Source: Pseudomonas pharyngis (lineage in GTDB: Bacteria > Pseudomonadota > Gammaproteobacteria > Pseudomonadales > Pseudomonadaceae). From it: a stretch of 64,000 bases of DNA. Made by a program: the position numbers and the translations under genes. Shown here piece after piece: positions 28,867 to 42,198 of the stretch (within the stretch, counting starts at the first letter, position 1; the number at the start of each line of letters is the position of its first letter). The stretch spans positions 62,001 to 126,000 of the forward strand of contig NZ_BQID01000009.1 of the NCBI RefSeq assembly GCF_021602345.1, given 5' to 3'. The notes below the pieces were generated by a model. It was not told the origin of the DNA and did not search any database. It worked only from the letters and a program-made list of their open reading frames with translations.

Positions 28867-30720
28867 ATGCTCAAACGCCTTGCCTGGCTGGCGCTGTGTG
28901 TCTGCGCCCCGCTGTCCGCCGCGCCTCACATCGACCCTCAACGTTTGCAGCAACTGGCCAACGACCGCTTCTGGATTTCTCTCGGTCATTACGAAACCGC
29001 CAAACTCGGTGGCTGGCGCAGCTACGTCAGTGACAAAAAATTCTTCCTCGCCCCCGACGGCAACGAACACCCCGACCATGAGCTCGCCGCCACCGTGCAA
29101 GCGCTGTACGCCCCCGCCAGTCTCGGTGAGCGACACGCACAGTGCGTTTACCCGGCACGCACCCGCTGGTTGAAAGATCAACTCAACCTGACCGACCTGC
29201 CGACGCCGGACTGCGCCGAATTCAAGAAATGGTTCAAGGACGTCTCACCCCACAGCGCGGTGATGATTTTCCCGGCGGCCTACCTCAACAGCCCGTCGTC
29301 GATGTTCGGCCACACCCTGCTGCGCATCGACCAGGCTGACGTACAAAGCGACAAGACTTCGCTGCTCAGCTACGCGATCAACTTCGGCGCCTATATCGAA
29401 GGCTCGGACAACAGCATTCTTTACGCCTGGAAAGGCCTGATGGGTGGTTATCCGGGACTGTTCGCACTCGTGCCTTATCAGGAAAAACTCTCGGAATACC
29501 GCAGCCTGGAAAACCGCGACCTGTGGGAGTACCGGCTCAATCTGACGCAAGCCGAAACCGCGCGCATGGTCGAGCATGTATGGGAGCTGAAGCAGATCCA
29601 GTTCGACTACTTCTTTTTCGACGAAAACTGCTCCTATCGCCTGCTGGAACTGTTGCAGGTCGCGCGTCCGAGCCTGCGCCTGACCGAGCAATTCCCGTTG
29701 ACGGCGATCCCCACCGACACCGTCAAAGCAGTGAAGGAGGCCGGACTGGTCGAGCACATCGAATACCGTCCGTCCCGCGAGCGCGAATTGCTCAGCCGTG
29801 CCGAGCCTCTGAGCGGCGAGGAACAGGACTGGGTGCTGAAGGTCAGCGCCGATCAGCAGCAACTTCAGGCTCCGGCCTTCAAGGCCCTGCCCCGGGATCG
29901 CCAGGCGCTGATTGTTGACGCGGCTTATCGGCTGGAGCGCTACCGCGCCAACGGCCAGGAGCGTGATCCACAGCGAGCGCAACGCAGTTTCGAATTGCTG
30001 CGAGCGATCAACAAGAACCCGGCGCCAGAGCTGCAAATTCCTCAACCGGGCCTGCCCGAGGACGGCCATGAATCGCGCACCTGGCAGGCCGGTCTCGGCA
30101 CTCGGGGTGACCGCGCGTTTGGCGAGTACGGCTTGCGCATGGCCTATCACGACCTCAACGACAACGCCGAGAGTTTCCCCCTCGGTGCCCAGATCGAAAT
30201 CCTGCAGATGAAGCTGCGCCAGTACGAAGGCAATCACTGGCAATTCCAGCAGCTGGATCTGGCGACCATCCGCTCACTGACGCCGCGCAACGCGCTGTTG
30301 CAGCCGCTGTCGTGGCAAGTCACCGGTGGTCTTGAACGCGTACCGGGCAAGCACGATGACGAGACGTTGGTCAGCCACGTCAACGGTGGCGGTGGCGGCA
30401 CGTGGGCGCTGGGTGACGATGTGCTGGGTTTTGCCCTCGGCACCGTGCGCGTTGAACACAACAATGATTTCGCCGAGTTCGTTTCCCCCGCAGGCGGTTT
30501 CAATACCGGCGTTTTGTGGAAAAACCCGTTGGGCAATCTCAGCCTGGAGGCCAAAGGCGATTACTTCTTCAATGGTGAAGTGCGCCGTAGCCTGAGCCTG
30601 AATCAGCAGTGGGAACTGTCGCGCAACCTCGGCCTGCGCCTGAGCGCCCAGCGTGAGTTCAGCCATCTGGCCACGCCGGAGACCGAAGTGATGCTGGAAG
30701 TGAAGTGGTATCACTACTGA
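28867..30720 (+). CDS. DUF4105/Lnb-like periplasmic enzyme with C-terminal outer-membrane barrel
   Basis: The ATG at 28867 starts a signal peptide (MLKRLAWLALCVCAPLSAAP); a TTG at 28858 in the same frame is less likely. The product is 617 aa. Residues about 100-330 match DUF4105, now called the Lnb N-terminal domain. Its candidate catalytic residues are His149 (SSMFGHTLLRID) and Cys255 (DENCSYRLLELL). From about residue 400 the sequence alternates in amphipathic beta strands and ends in an aromatic residue (VKWYHY), as outer-membrane barrels do. Bacteroides Lnb is a lipoprotein N-acyltransferase; whether this protein acylates or hydrolyses a lipid or peptide is unknown. Confidence 0.8.
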   Translation: MLKRLAWLALCVCAPLSAAPHIDPQRLQQLANDRFWISLGHYETAKLGGWRSYVSDKKFFLAPDGNEHPDHELAATVQALYAPASLGERHAQCVYPARTRWLKDQLNLTDLPTPDCAEFKKWFKDVSPHSAVMIFPAAYLNSPSSMFGHTLLRIDQADVQSDKTSLLSYAINFGAYIEGSDNSILYAWKGLMGGYPGLFALVPYQEKLSEYRSLENRDLWEYRLNLTQAETARMVEHVWELKQIQFDYFFFDENCSYRLLELLQVARPSLRLTEQFPLTAIPTDTVKAVKEAGLVEHIEYRPSRERELLSRAEPLSGEEQDWVLKVSADQQQLQAPAFKALPRDRQALIVDAAYRLERYRANGQERDPQRAQRSFELLRAINKNPAPELQIPQPGLPEDGHESRTWQAGLGTRGDRAFGEYGLRMAYHDLNDNAESFPLGAQIEILQMKLRQYEGNHWQFQQLDLATIRSLTPRNALLQPLSWQVTGGLERVPGKHDDETLVSHVNGGGGGTWALGDDVLGFALGTVRVEHNNDFAEFVSPAGGFNTGVLWKNPLGNLSLEAKGDYFFNGEVRRSLSLNQQWELSRNLGLRLSAQREFSHLATPETEVMLEVKWYHY

Positions 30721-30804
30721 GGTTTTGATCTTTCTTTCACGCCCCATCGACGAATCCGCTTCTAGACTTTCCCTATCAGCCGTTTAACGGCCCGGGAGAG
30801 TGTG

Positions 30805-31161
30805 ATGTGGCGGTGTGCGGTTTTTGCGGGTGTGTTGCTGGTGCTGGGTGGCTGTCAGAGCACCCACGAAGATCTGATTGCCAAGGGTTATCCACCGGCG
30901 TTCGCCGACGGTTTCGATGACGGTTGCATCAGCGGTCGTCAGGCGGCCGGTTCGATCAGCGGCGAGTTTCGCAAGAACGTGCCGCGCTATCTCAAGGACA
31001 AGCAATACGCCGAGGGCTGGAGCGACGGCTTCCGTCAGTGTCAGGCGATGCTGGAAAACAAGGATCGCGAACAGTATCGCAACGAGCACTGGGACGAACG
31101 CGAGCGCGCCTGGCAGCAGGAGAAGGATCAGGGCGCCGCGCGGGCATATCGTTCGCCGTAG
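30805..31161 (+). CDS. Small DUF2799-like lipoprotein
   Basis: The ATG at 30805 has GGGAG six to ten bases upstream and gives 118 aa; a GTG three bases earlier is possible. The lipobox is LVLGGC, with Cys17 acylated and Gln next, which predicts outer-membrane sorting. The mature part carries repeated DGxxxG-type segments (ADGFDDGCISGRQAAG and AEGWSDGFRQC) typical of DUF2799. Function unknown. It follows the Lnb-like gene by 84 bp on the same strand and may share its transcript. Confidence 0.8.
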   Translation: MWRCAVFAGVLLVLGGCQSTHEDLIAKGYPPAFADGFDDGCISGRQAAGSISGEFRKNVPRYLKDKQYAEGWSDGFRQCQAMLENKDREQYRNEHWDERERAWQQEKDQGAARAYRSP

Positions 31162-31231
31162 GTCGCATCCAGACATCCAGCGAAACCTTTTGCCTGCGAC
31201 CATGGCCCAACGGCTATAACAGGAGCCCACC

Positions 31232-31726
31232 ATGAGTCGCGCTTTCGTCAACGAAGACAATGCCGCTGCGCAAGCCGATCAGCCGGTCGAACGGCAGGTC
31301 AGCACACAGCCCAATTACGTCACGCCGCAAGGGCTTGCCCAATTGCAGGCAAAAGTAGCCGAGCTGCAAAGCCTGCACGCCGAGCAGTCGGCCAAGGGCG
31401 AACAGGCTGACAAACAGCGGCTGGCCGATCTCGAACGGGATTTGCGTTATTTCAATCAACGGGTCGGCAGCGCTCAGGTCGCACCGGCCCCGACATCTAC
31501 CGACAAGGTGCAGATCGGCAGCTGGGTGACCTACGCCGACGAACACGACACCGAGCACCGGGTGCAATTGGTCGGTGAAGACCAGGCCGATGCGGCCAAC
31601 GGCCTGATCAACTGGGCCTCACCGCTGGGCCGTGCGCTGCTTGGCGCACGGCTCAACGACGAAGTGCTGTGGCAGCGCCCGGCAGGCGATCAACTGATCG
31701 AAGTGATCCGCATCGAGCGCTCTTGA
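31232..31726 (+). CDS. GreA/GreB-family transcription factor lacking the acidic tip motif
   Basis: The 164-aa product, with a CAGGAGCCC ribosome site, has a Gre-like C-terminal FKBP-fold domain: GSWVTYADEHDTEHRVQLVG and SPLGRALLGARLNDEV. The N-terminal part is a short helical hairpin (LADLERDLRYFNQRV), the coiled coil that enters the RNA polymerase channel. The DxxEN acidic tip needed for transcript cleavage in GreA/GreB is not visible. It may compete with Gre factors rather than cleave. Its stop lies only 10 bp from the convergent gdhA stop. Confidence 0.8.
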   Translation: MSRAFVNEDNAAAQADQPVERQVSTQPNYVTPQGLAQLQAKVAELQSLHAEQSAKGEQADKQRLADLERDLRYFNQRVGSAQVAPAPTSTDKVQIGSWVTYADEHDTEHRVQLVGEDQADAANGLINWASPLGRALLGARLNDEVLWQRPAGDQLIEVIRIERS

Positions 31727-31736
31727 ACCCGGTTGC

Positions 31737-33167
<1,431 letters not shown>

Positions 33168-33216
33168 TTATGAAAACAAATAGTACACACGCTATAAAAC
33201 AGTCTGCATTGCAGGC

Positions 33217-33249
33217 AAAAAAAAGCGGAGCCCGAAGGCTCCGCTTTTT
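33217..33249. terminator. Terminator of ettA
   Basis: AGCGGAGCC pairs with GGCTCCGCT around CGAA, flanked by A- and T-runs on both sides, 19 bases from the ettA stop. It works in either direction. Confidence 0.9.
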
Positions 33250-33267
33250 CATGCAACCAACCCGTAA

Positions 33268-34932
<1,665 letters not shown>

Positions 34933-35218
34933 GGAGAACCTTGGGTCAGTGACAGATGAATGATTGGAGCGCAGGCGATGCCCGGCCAGACCGATGCGCG
35001 TCGTTCACTTGATGGTCATCAATGCGTGCGCGCTGAAAAAGTCTGAGTCTAGGAGCTGGAACGCTCCCGCGTAACCGGCAAAGCTACCTGAATGACGGAA
35101 GGCAGTCCAGCCGAGTGGGGCTGGCACTTCGCCACAACTCAAGGCATGCTAGCCGCCCCTTGGGCGTCCGGCTTATAGTGCACGTCGCGCCAGTCCAGCC
35201 AGACCGCAGGATTACAGC

Positions 35219-38200
35219 TTGTCCAACGTCACTCCGCCAGCCTCTGTGAGCAGCACCCAACCGGCGCCCGGCTCGTCCCTGCGCGGAACCTTGAAAGGCG
35301 CGCTGGCGACGCTGGTGCTGTTGCTGCTCGCGTTGCTGTTCTGGCAACTGCTCGATCAACTGCGCGAAACCCAGAAAAACCAGCGTCAGTACACCATCGA
35401 CTACACCGCCGACCTCGCCGCTCAGGTCAGCCTGAACATGGCGTTGAACGCGCAGATCGCCCTCAACCTGCTACCGATCGTCGAACAACCGCAGTCGGCC
35501 GACGAACAGCAGGCACTCCTGCGCAAACTTCAGAAATCACTGCCCGACCTGCGCAGCCTGGCCCTGCTCAGCCCGTCCGGAAAGATCCTCAGCGACAGCG
35601 CCGCCGACAGCCATGACGCCGATTACCTCAGCGATCTGGTGCGCCGCAGTCGCGCTCAGGCGCATTACTTCAGCAACGACGAAGACGGTTCGGTGGTGCA
35701 TCTGCTGCTGCATCAGGCCAGTGGCAGCACTCGCGGTTACTGGGCGCTGCGGCTGACACCCACCTTCTTTAAAGCACTGACCAAACAAGGCGAAACAGGC
35801 ATCCGTCCTCTGTGGCTGGTGGAAAACCGCATCAACCATCAGATCATCAGCCGCGACGAAGCGATGCCCGTCGGCAGCACCAGCGTCCTGACCCCGGACG
35901 ATCTCGCCAACAGTGTGCTGACCGTGCCGCTGAGCAGCAGCGACTGGCAACTGCGTGGCCTGTTCGACCGCCAGCATGTGCTCGAACAACTGCTGCCGGC
36001 GTTCATCGGCAAATGCCTGTTGGGCCTGGCGCTGTCGCTGCTGCCGTTTATCGCCCTGCTCAACATGCGTCGCCGTCAGCGTCAGGTGCATGAGGGGCGT
36101 CGGCGTTATCAGGATATTTTCGAAGGCACCGGCGTGGCGTTGTGCGTGCTGGATCTTTCGGGGCTCAAACAGGTTTTCGAAAGGGCCCAGATCCAGACCA
36201 GCGACCAGCTCAAGGCCTGGCTCGACCAGCCGGCACAGCGCCAGCAATTGCTCCACGAACTGCGGGTGACCGAGGTCAACCAGGTCGCGCTGCAACTGCT
36301 CAACGTCAATTCCTGCGACCACGCCTGGCAACTGTTGATCGACGGTCAGCCGCACAGTCAGTGCGCCATCGGCAATCAAGTGCTGGACGCCGTGCTCCAG
36401 CAGCAAAAGCAGCTGGAACTGGAAATCAAGCTCCCGGACATCAATGGCCGCGACCAGCACCTGTGGCTGGTGCTGCGCCTGCCGCAGGAACAGCACGACT
36501 ACAAGGCCGTGATCCTGAGCATCAACGACATCACCAGCCGCAAGCTGATCGAACTGTCGCTGCTGGAGCGCGAAGGTTTCTGGTCGGATGTGGTGCGTAC
36601 CGTGCCGGATCATCTGTATGTGCAGGACGTGATCAGCCAGCGGATGATTTTCAGCAACCACCACCTCGGCCAGACCCTGGGCTACAACCGCACCGAACTG
36701 CATCAGATGGGCGAGTACTTCTGGGAAATCCTTCTGCACCCGGAAGACGCCGACTATTACCATCGCTCGCGGCAGATGCAACGTCACGCCGGTTACAGCC
36801 AGTTGTTGCAATGCCAGCTGCGTTTCCGCCATCGCGACGGCAAGTGGCGGCGCTTCGACATTCGCGAACAAGCGCTGGCCCGGGACAAGCACGACCAGGT
36901 CACGCGGATCATCGGCGTGGCCAAGGACATCACCGAGCAGATCGAAGCCAGCGAATCCCTGCGCGACAGCGAACAGCGCTACCGGATGCTCGCCGAAAGC
37001 ATCAGCGACGTAATCTTCTCCACCGACAGCAAGCTCTCGCTGAACTACGTCAGCCCGTCGGTGCAGGCAGTGCTGGGCTATGACGCCGAATGGATTTTCC
37101 AGAACGGCTGGCAATCGACCATCGCCAACCCGCAGCAACTGAGCGGCATCTATCACCTGATGGATCGCGTCAGCAAAGCCCTGGGCAAACCCGAGCAACT
37201 GGTAATTTTGCGCAGCCAGGTGCAGACCCAGCTGTTCCTGTTCGACTGCCTGCGCGCCGACGGTCGCAAGATCCCGATCGAACTGCGCCTGGTGCTGGTG
37301 TGGGACGAGCATGGCGCCTTCGAAGGCGTACTCGGGGTCGGTCGCGACATCAGCCAGCAACGCCGCGCCGAGAAAGACCTGCGGATGGCGGCCACGGTAT
37401 TCGAGCACTCGACCTCGGCAATCCTGATCACCGACCCGGCCGGTTATATCGTCCAGGCCAACGAGGCGTTCAGCCGGGTCAGCGGTTACGCGGTGGGTGA
37501 GGTGCTCGACCAGTTGCCGAACATGCTGACCGTCGACGAACAGCAGGACGCGCACCTGCGCTACGTACTCAAGCAGTTGCATCAGCACAGCACCTGGGAA
37601 GGTGAAGTCTGGCTCAAGCGCCGCAACGGCGAGCACTACCCGGCGTGGGTCGGCATCACCGCCGTGCTCGATGACGAGGGCGACCTGGCCAGTTACGTGT
37701 GCTTCTTCAGTGACATCAGCGAGCGCAAGGCCAGCGAGCAGCGGATTCACCGCCTCGCCTACTACGACGCCCTGACCCACCTGCCAAACCGCACGCTGTT
37801 CCAGGATCGCCTGCACACCGCGCTGCAATCGGCCGAACGGCAGAAGTCGTGGGTGGTGCTGATGTTCCTCGACCTCGATCGTTTCAAACCGATCAACGAC
37901 TCCCTCGGCCACGCCGCCGGCGACCGCATGCTCAAGGACATGGCCACGCGTTTGCTGGCGTGCGTCGATGATGACGACACCGTGGCGCGAATGGGCGGCG
38001 ACGAATTCACCCTGCTGCTGCAACACCGCTCCAGCCGTGAAATGGCGCTGAACCGTGCGATCCACGTGGCCGAACAGATCCTTGGCAGTCTGGTACGACC
38101 GTTCGTACTTGAGGGACGCGAGTTCTTCGTCACCGCCAGTATCGGCATCGCCCTGAGCCCGCAGGACGGCAACGAACTCAGCCAGTTGATGAAGAACGCC

Positions 38201-39067
38201 GACACCGCGATGTACCACGCCAAGGAACGCGGCAAGAACAACTTCCAGTTCTATCAGGCCGACATGAACGCCAGTGCGCTGGAGCGTCTGGAACTGGAAA
38301 GCGATCTGCGCCACGCCCTGGAGCAGAACGAATTCGTGCTGTATTACCAGCCGCAGTTCAGCGGCGACGGCAAACGCCTGACCGGCGCCGAAGCCCTGCT
38401 GCGCTGGCGTCATCCGCGTCGCGGGCTGGTGCCGCCGGGGGATTTCATCCCGGTGCTCGAAGAACTCGGGCTGGTGGTGGACGTCGGCGACTGGGTGATC
38501 AGCGAAGCCTGTCGCCAGCTCAAGACCTGGCACCAGAGCCGCGTGCGCGTGCCGAAAGTCTCGGTGAACATCTCGGCGCGGCAGTTCTCCGACGGCCAGC
38601 TCGGCACGCGGATCGCCACCATCCTCAAGGAAACCGGCCTGCCGCCGGCGTGCCTGGAACTGGAGCTGACCGAAAGTATCCTGATGCGCGAAGTCAGCGA
38701 GGCGATGCAGATACTTGCCGGCTTGAAGAACCTCGGTCTGAGCATCGCGGTCGACGACTTCGGCACCGGTTACTCGTCGCTGAACTATCTCAAGCAATTC
38801 CCGATCGACGTGCTGAAGATTGACCGCACCTTCGTCGATGGCCTGCCGTCCGGCGAGCAGGACGCGCAGATCGCCCGGGCAATCATTGCCATGGCCCACA
38901 GCCTGAATCTGGCGGTGATCGCCGAGGGCGTGGAAACCCATGAGCAACTGGACTTTCTGCGCGAGCATGGCTGCGACGAGGTTCAGGGTTATCTGTTCGG
39001 GCGGCCGATGCCGGCGGGACGGTTCGAGGCGCAGTTCAGCAATGATGCGCTGTTCATGTTCGACTGA
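35219..39067 (+). CDS. morA: MorA-type dual GGDEF-EAL sensor protein
   Basis: The 1282-aa protein probably starts at TTG (35219), with GCAGGA about 10 bases upstream. Two membrane helices (residues 24-46 and 260-283) bracket a periplasmic sensor domain. At least four PAS-like domains follow from about 293, 451, 583 and 723. The GGDEF domain (841-1010) keeps GGDEF intact, but the upstream RxxD product-inhibition site is absent. The EAL domain (1021-1277) keeps EALLRW and [13 protein letters not shown]. It should make and break c-di-GMP and so control motility and biofilm. Its place next to glyA matches PA4601 morA, but it is about 130 residues shorter than I recall for PAO1. Confidence 0.9.
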   Translation: MSNVTPPASVSSTQPAPGSSLRGTLKGALATLVLLLLALLFWQLLDQLRETQKNQRQYTIDYTADLAAQVSLNMALNAQIALNLLPIVEQPQSADEQQALLRKLQKSLPDLRSLALLSPSGKILSDSAADSHDADYLSDLVRRSRAQAHYFSNDEDGSVVHLLLHQASGSTRGYWALRLTPTFFKALTKQGETGIRPLWLVENRINHQIISRDEAMPVGSTSVLTPDDLANSVLTVPLSSSDWQLRGLFDRQHVLEQLLPAFIGKCLLGLALSLLPFIALLNMRRRQRQVHEGRRRYQDIFEGTGVALCVLDLSGLKQVFERAQIQTSDQLKAWLDQPAQRQQLLHELRVTEVNQVALQLLNVNSCDHAWQLLIDGQPHSQCAIGNQVLDAVLQQQKQLELEIKLPDINGRDQHLWLVLRLPQEQHDYKAVILSINDITSRKLIELSLLEREGFWSDVVRTVPDHLYVQDVISQRMIFSNHHLGQTLGYNRTELHQMGEYFWEILLHPEDADYYHRSRQMQRHAGYSQLLQCQLRFRHRDGKWRRFDIREQALARDKHDQVTRIIGVAKDITEQIEASESLRDSEQRYRMLAESISDVIFSTDSKLSLNYVSPSVQAVLGYDAEWIFQNGWQSTIANPQQLSGIYHLMDRVSKALGKPEQLVILRSQVQTQLFLFDCLRADGRKIPIELRLVLVWDEHGAFEGVLGVGRDISQQRRAEKDLRMAATVFEHSTSAILITDPAGYIVQANEAFSRVSGYAVGEVLDQLPNMLTVDEQQDAHLRYVLKQLHQHSTWEGEVWLKRRNGEHYPAWVGITAVLDDEGDLASYVCFFSDISERKASEQRIHRLAYYDALTHLPNRTLFQDRLHTALQSAERQKSWVVLMFLDLDRFKPINDSLGHAAGDRMLKDMATRLLACVDDDDTVARMGGDEFTLLLQHRSSREMALNRAIHVAEQILGSLVRPFVLEGREFFVTASIGIALSPQDGNELSQLMKNADTAMYHAKERGKNNFQFYQADMNASALERLELESDLRHALEQNEFVLYYQPQFSGDGKRLTGAEALLRWRHPRRGLVPPGDFIPVLEELGLVVDVGDWVISEACRQLKTWHQSRVRVPKVSVNISARQFSDGQLGTRIATILKETGLPPACLELELTESILMREVSEAMQILAGLKNLGLSIAVDDFGTGYSSLNYLKQFPIDVLKIDRTFVDGLPSGEQDAQIARAIIAMAHSLNLAVIAEGVETHEQLDFLREHGCDEVQGYLFGRPMPAGRFEAQFSNDALFMFD

Positions 39068-39084
39068 AGATCGGCGGCGCGATC

Positions 39085-39110
39085 TTCGCGAGCAAGCTCG
39101 TTTCCACAGG
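39085..39110. repeat. Degenerate solitary REP element
   Basis: TTCGCGAGCAAGCTCGTTTCCACAGG has the REP sequence with several differences from the arms at 43645. No partner arm is nearby, so it looks like a decayed single copy. Confidence 0.7.
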
Positions 39111-39186
39111 GATTGATGTCGATCACAAAATCGCGGGGCGGCCTCGGTTATTGTGCGAACCGGCTGGTCAGCGAAGGCCGGCACGG

Positions 39187-39234
39187 ACGCCACATATCTG
39201 GTCATGAACGCCACTTGTCTGCGACATGATGTCG
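39187..39234. promoter_or_regulatory. Direct repeats and palindrome upstream of glyA
   Basis: ACGCCACATATCTG (39187-39200) and ACGCCACTTGTCTG (39208-39221) differ at two positions and are 21 bases apart, two helical turns. They are followed directly by the perfect palindrome CGACAT-G-ATGTCG (39222-39234). The layout resembles an AraC-type operator. The regulator is not known. Confidence 0.45.
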
Positions 39235-39305
39235 TTTCATATGCCATCCAAAACCCGTTGGGTTAGAATGCCCCCCTTTTCTGCCCCCGATCCTTGAGGA
39301 CCGCC

Positions 39306-40559
39306 ATGTTCAGCCGTGATTTGACTATTGCCAAGTACGACGCCGATCTTTTTGCCGCCATGGAGCAAGAAGCCCAGCGCCAGGAAGAACACATCGAGCT
39401 GATCGCTTCGGAGAACTACACCAGCCCAGCGGTGATGGAAGCTCAAGGCTCGGTACTGACCAACAAGTACGCCGAAGGCTACCCGGGCAAGCGCTACTAC
39501 GGTGGTTGCGAGTACGTCGACGTTGTTGAGCAACTGGCCATCGACCGCGCCAAGGAACTGTTCGGCGCCGACTACGCCAACGTTCAGCCGCACGCCGGTT
39601 CCCAGGCCAACGCCGCTGTCTACCTGGCCCTGCTGTCGGCCGGCGACACCATCCTGGGCATGAGCCTGGCTCACGGCGGTCACCTGACCCACGGCGCCAG
39701 CGTGTCCTCCTCCGGCAAGCTGTACAACGCCATCCAATACGGCATCGACGCCAACGGTCTGATCGACTACGACGAAGTCGAGCGCCTGGCTGTTGAACAC
39801 AAGCCGAAAATGATCGTGGCCGGTTTCTCTGCCTACTCGCAGATCCTCGACTTCCCACGCTTCCGTGCCATCGCTGACAAGGTGGGCGCGTACCTGTTCG
39901 TCGACATGGCTCACGTGGCCGGTTTGGTCGCCGCTGGCGTCTACCCGAACCCGGTTCCGTTTGCTGACGTGGTGACCACCACCACCCACAAGACCCTGCG
40001 CGGTCCACGGGGTGGCCTGATCCTGGCTCGCGCCAACGCCGACATCGAGAAGAAGCTGAACTCCGCCGTATTCCCGGGCGCCCAGGGTGGCCCGCTGGAG
40101 CACGTGATCGCCGCCAAAGCGATCTGCTTCAAGGAAGCCCTGCAGCCTGAGTTCAAGGCTTACCAGCAACAAGTGGTGAAAAACGCCCAGGCCATGGCCA
40201 GCGTGTTCATCGAGCGCGGTTTCGACGTGGTTTCCGGCGGTACTGAAAACCACCTGTTCCTGCTGTCGCTGATCAAGCAGGAAATCTCCGGTAAAGACGC
40301 CGACGCCGCTCTGGGCAAAGCGTTCATCACCGTGAACAAGAACTCCGTGCCAAACGACCCACGCTCCCCGTTCGTTACCTCCGGCCTGCGCTTCGGTACT
40401 CCGGCCGTGACCACTCGCGGCTTCAAAGAGGCTGAGTGCAAAGAGCTGGCCGGCTGGATCTGCGACATCCTGGCAGACCTGAACAACGAAGCGGTGATCG
40501 ACGCCGTTCGTGAGAAAGTCAAAGCCATCTGCAAGAAACTGCCGGTGTACGGCGCTTGA
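39306..40559 (+). CDS. glyA: Serine hydroxymethyltransferase GlyA
   Basis: The ATG at 39306 ([20 protein letters not shown]) with a TTGAGGA ribosome site gives 417 aa. The enzyme interconverts serine and glycine with tetrahydrofolate and PLP, feeding one-carbon metabolism. The PLP lysine lies in [16 protein letters not shown], and the [12 protein letters not shown] start motif is present. It follows morA at a distance of 238 bp and has its own candidate control elements and terminator. Pseudomonas genomes often hold more than one glyA copy. Confidence 0.97.
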   Translation: MFSRDLTIAKYDADLFAAMEQEAQRQEEHIELIASENYTSPAVMEAQGSVLTNKYAEGYPGKRYYGGCEYVDVVEQLAIDRAKELFGADYANVQPHAGSQANAAVYLALLSAGDTILGMSLAHGGHLTHGASVSSSGKLYNAIQYGIDANGLIDYDEVERLAVEHKPKMIVAGFSAYSQILDFPRFRAIADKVGAYLFVDMAHVAGLVAAGVYPNPVPFADVVTTTTHKTLRGPRGGLILARANADIEKKLNSAVFPGAQGGPLEHVIAAKAICFKEALQPEFKAYQQQVVKNAQAMASVFIERGFDVVSGGTENHLFLLSLIKQEISGKDADAALGKAFITVNKNSVPNDPRSPFVTSGLRFGTPAVTTRGFKEAECKELAGWICDILADLNNEAVIDAVREKVKAICKKLPVYGA

Positions 40560-40582
40560 TTGCGACGTAAAACCGCAGCATG

Positions 40583-40616
40583 AAAAACCGGCCAAGTGAT
40601 TGGCCGGTTTTTTTTT
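40583..40616 (+). terminator. Rho-independent terminator of glyA
   Basis: AAACCGGCCA pairs exactly with TGGCCGGTTT around AGTGAT, followed by a run of nine T. Confidence 0.92.
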
Positions 40617-40671
40617 CGCCCGGATTTTTTCAAACGCTTGAATCGCTCAAGAATGGGACTTGCCGCCCAGC

Positions 40672-40737
40672 TGGTCAGACCGGTCATGCCAATTCGTCAT
40701 TTTTCACTTGCGATCCGTAAAAAACAGCGCCTAGACT
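40672..40737 (+). promoter_or_regulatory. Candidate promoter and GntR/FadR-type operator for the transporter gene
   Basis: TGGTCAGACCG (40672-40682) matches the FadR-family pattern TGGTnnnACCA with one mismatch and overlaps the palindrome GACCGGTC. Farther down, TTGCGA (40708-40713) and TAGACT (40732-40737) are 18 bases apart. The next genes encode two GntR-family regulators, which could bind here. Confidence 0.4.
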
Positions 40738-40835
40738 GCACCCGCACTGGACATACCGGTAAGACCACAATAATTAAGTCCTGAATCTGATGCGCTTCGC
40801 GCACGGCAGCCAGGACACCGACCAGGATTCCTCCC

Positions 40836-42149
40836 ATGCTCAGATGGTGCTCGCGTTCAATCTTCCTCCAAGTGGTTCTCGGACTGATGCTCGGCATCGT
40901 CTGCGGGCTGACCCTTCCTGAATACTCGGCCCAGCTCAAACCGCTCGGCGACGGTTTCATCAAACTGATCAAGATGCTCATCGGCCTGATCGTGTTCTGC
41001 GTGGTGGTCAGCGGCATCAGCGGCGCGGGCGATCTGAAGAAGGTCGGGCGTATCGGCCTCAAGTCGGTGATCTACTTCGAAGTGCTGACCACCATCGCCC
41101 TGGTGATCGGTCTGGTGTTCGCCTTCACCACCGGGATCGGCAGCGGCGCCAACATCCATCTGGAGCAACTGTCCGCCGCCGACATGGGCGACATCGCCGA
41201 ACGCGGCCAGCACATGCACACCACCACTCAGTTCCTGATGGACCTGATTCCGACTTCGGTACTCGGCGCCTTTGCCGACAACAACATCCTGCAAGTGCTG
41301 TTGTTCTCGGTGCTGTTCGGCAGCGCGTTGAATCTGGTGGGCGAAGCAGCTTCCGGAATCTCGCGGCTGATCAACGAACTGAGCCATGTGATCTTCCGCA
41401 TCATGGGCATGATCGTGCGTCTGGCACCGATCGGCGTGTTCGGCGCCATCGCCTTCACCACCAGCAAATATGGCCTTGATTCCCTGCAACACCTGGGCAG
41501 CCTCGTCGGCTTGTTCTACCTGACCTGCATCGCCTTCGTCGCGCTGATTCTCGGTCTGGTGATGCGCCTCTCGGGCCTGCGCATGTGGCCGCTGCTCAGG
41601 TACCTGCGTGAAGAACTGCTGATCGTCATGGGCACTGCGTCCTCCGATGCCGTGCTGCCGCAGATCATGCGCAAGCTGGAACATCTGGGCATCGGCAGCT
41701 CGACCGTCGGGCTGGTGATTCCCACCGGTTACTCGTTCAACCTCGACGGTTTTTCGATCTACCTGACGCTGGCCATTGTGTTCATTGCCAACGCCACCGG
41801 TACACCGCTGGCCATGACCGATCTGCTGACGATTTTGCTGGTATCGCTGATTACCTCCAAAGGTGCCCACGGCATTCCAGGTTCGGCGCTGGTGATTCTC
41901 GCGGCCACGCTGACGGCCATCCCGGCGATCCCGGTGGTCGGTCTGGTGTTGGTGCTTGCGGTGGACTGGTTCATGGGCATCGGCCGGGCGCTGACCAACC
42001 TGATCGGCAACTGCGTTGCCACCGTGGCCATCGCCCGTTGGGAAAAGGACATCGATGTGCAACGGGCGAACAAGGTGCTCAACGGCGAGCAGGGCTATAA
42101 CTTTCAGCCGAGAAAAACCGTCGCTCAAGCGGCAGCCAAAGAATTCTGA
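40836..42149 (+). CDS. DAACS-family dicarboxylate/amino-acid:cation symporter
   Basis: The 437-aa inner-membrane protein has the DctA/GltP fold with eight helices and two hairpins. Signature segments are SSDAVLPQIMRKLEHLGIGS, GYSFNLDGFSIYLTLAIVFI and SKGAHGIPGSALVILAATL. Length and the C-terminal extension are DctA-like, so C4-dicarboxylates are the likely substrates, but the gene is not placed with dctB/dctD. It is followed by two GntR-family genes in the same direction, which suggests control by them of this transporter. Confidence 0.9.
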   Translation: MLRWCSRSIFLQVVLGLMLGIVCGLTLPEYSAQLKPLGDGFIKLIKMLIGLIVFCVVVSGISGAGDLKKVGRIGLKSVIYFEVLTTIALVIGLVFAFTTGIGSGANIHLEQLSAADMGDIAERGQHMHTTTQFLMDLIPTSVLGAFADNNILQVLLFSVLFGSALNLVGEAASGISRLINELSHVIFRIMGMIVRLAPIGVFGAIAFTTSKYGLDSLQHLGSLVGLFYLTCIAFVALILGLVMRLSGLRMWPLLRYLREELLIVMGTASSDAVLPQIMRKLEHLGIGSSTVGLVIPTGYSFNLDGFSIYLTLAIVFIANATGTPLAMTDLLTILLVSLITSKGAHGIPGSALVILAATLTAIPAIPVVGLVLVLAVDWFMGIGRALTNLIGNCVATVAIARWEKDIDVQRANKVLNGEQGYNFQPRKTVAQAAAKEF

Positions 42150-42198
42150 ATGACCGCCGTGCCTGCGCCAATGCAGGCACGGCACATGGAGCGAACCC

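Noticed and set aside
35537-39247. A 1236-codon open frame on the minus strand
   Set aside because: It is a shadow of morA on the opposite strand, with composition typical of antisense frames (rich in His, Gln, Val).
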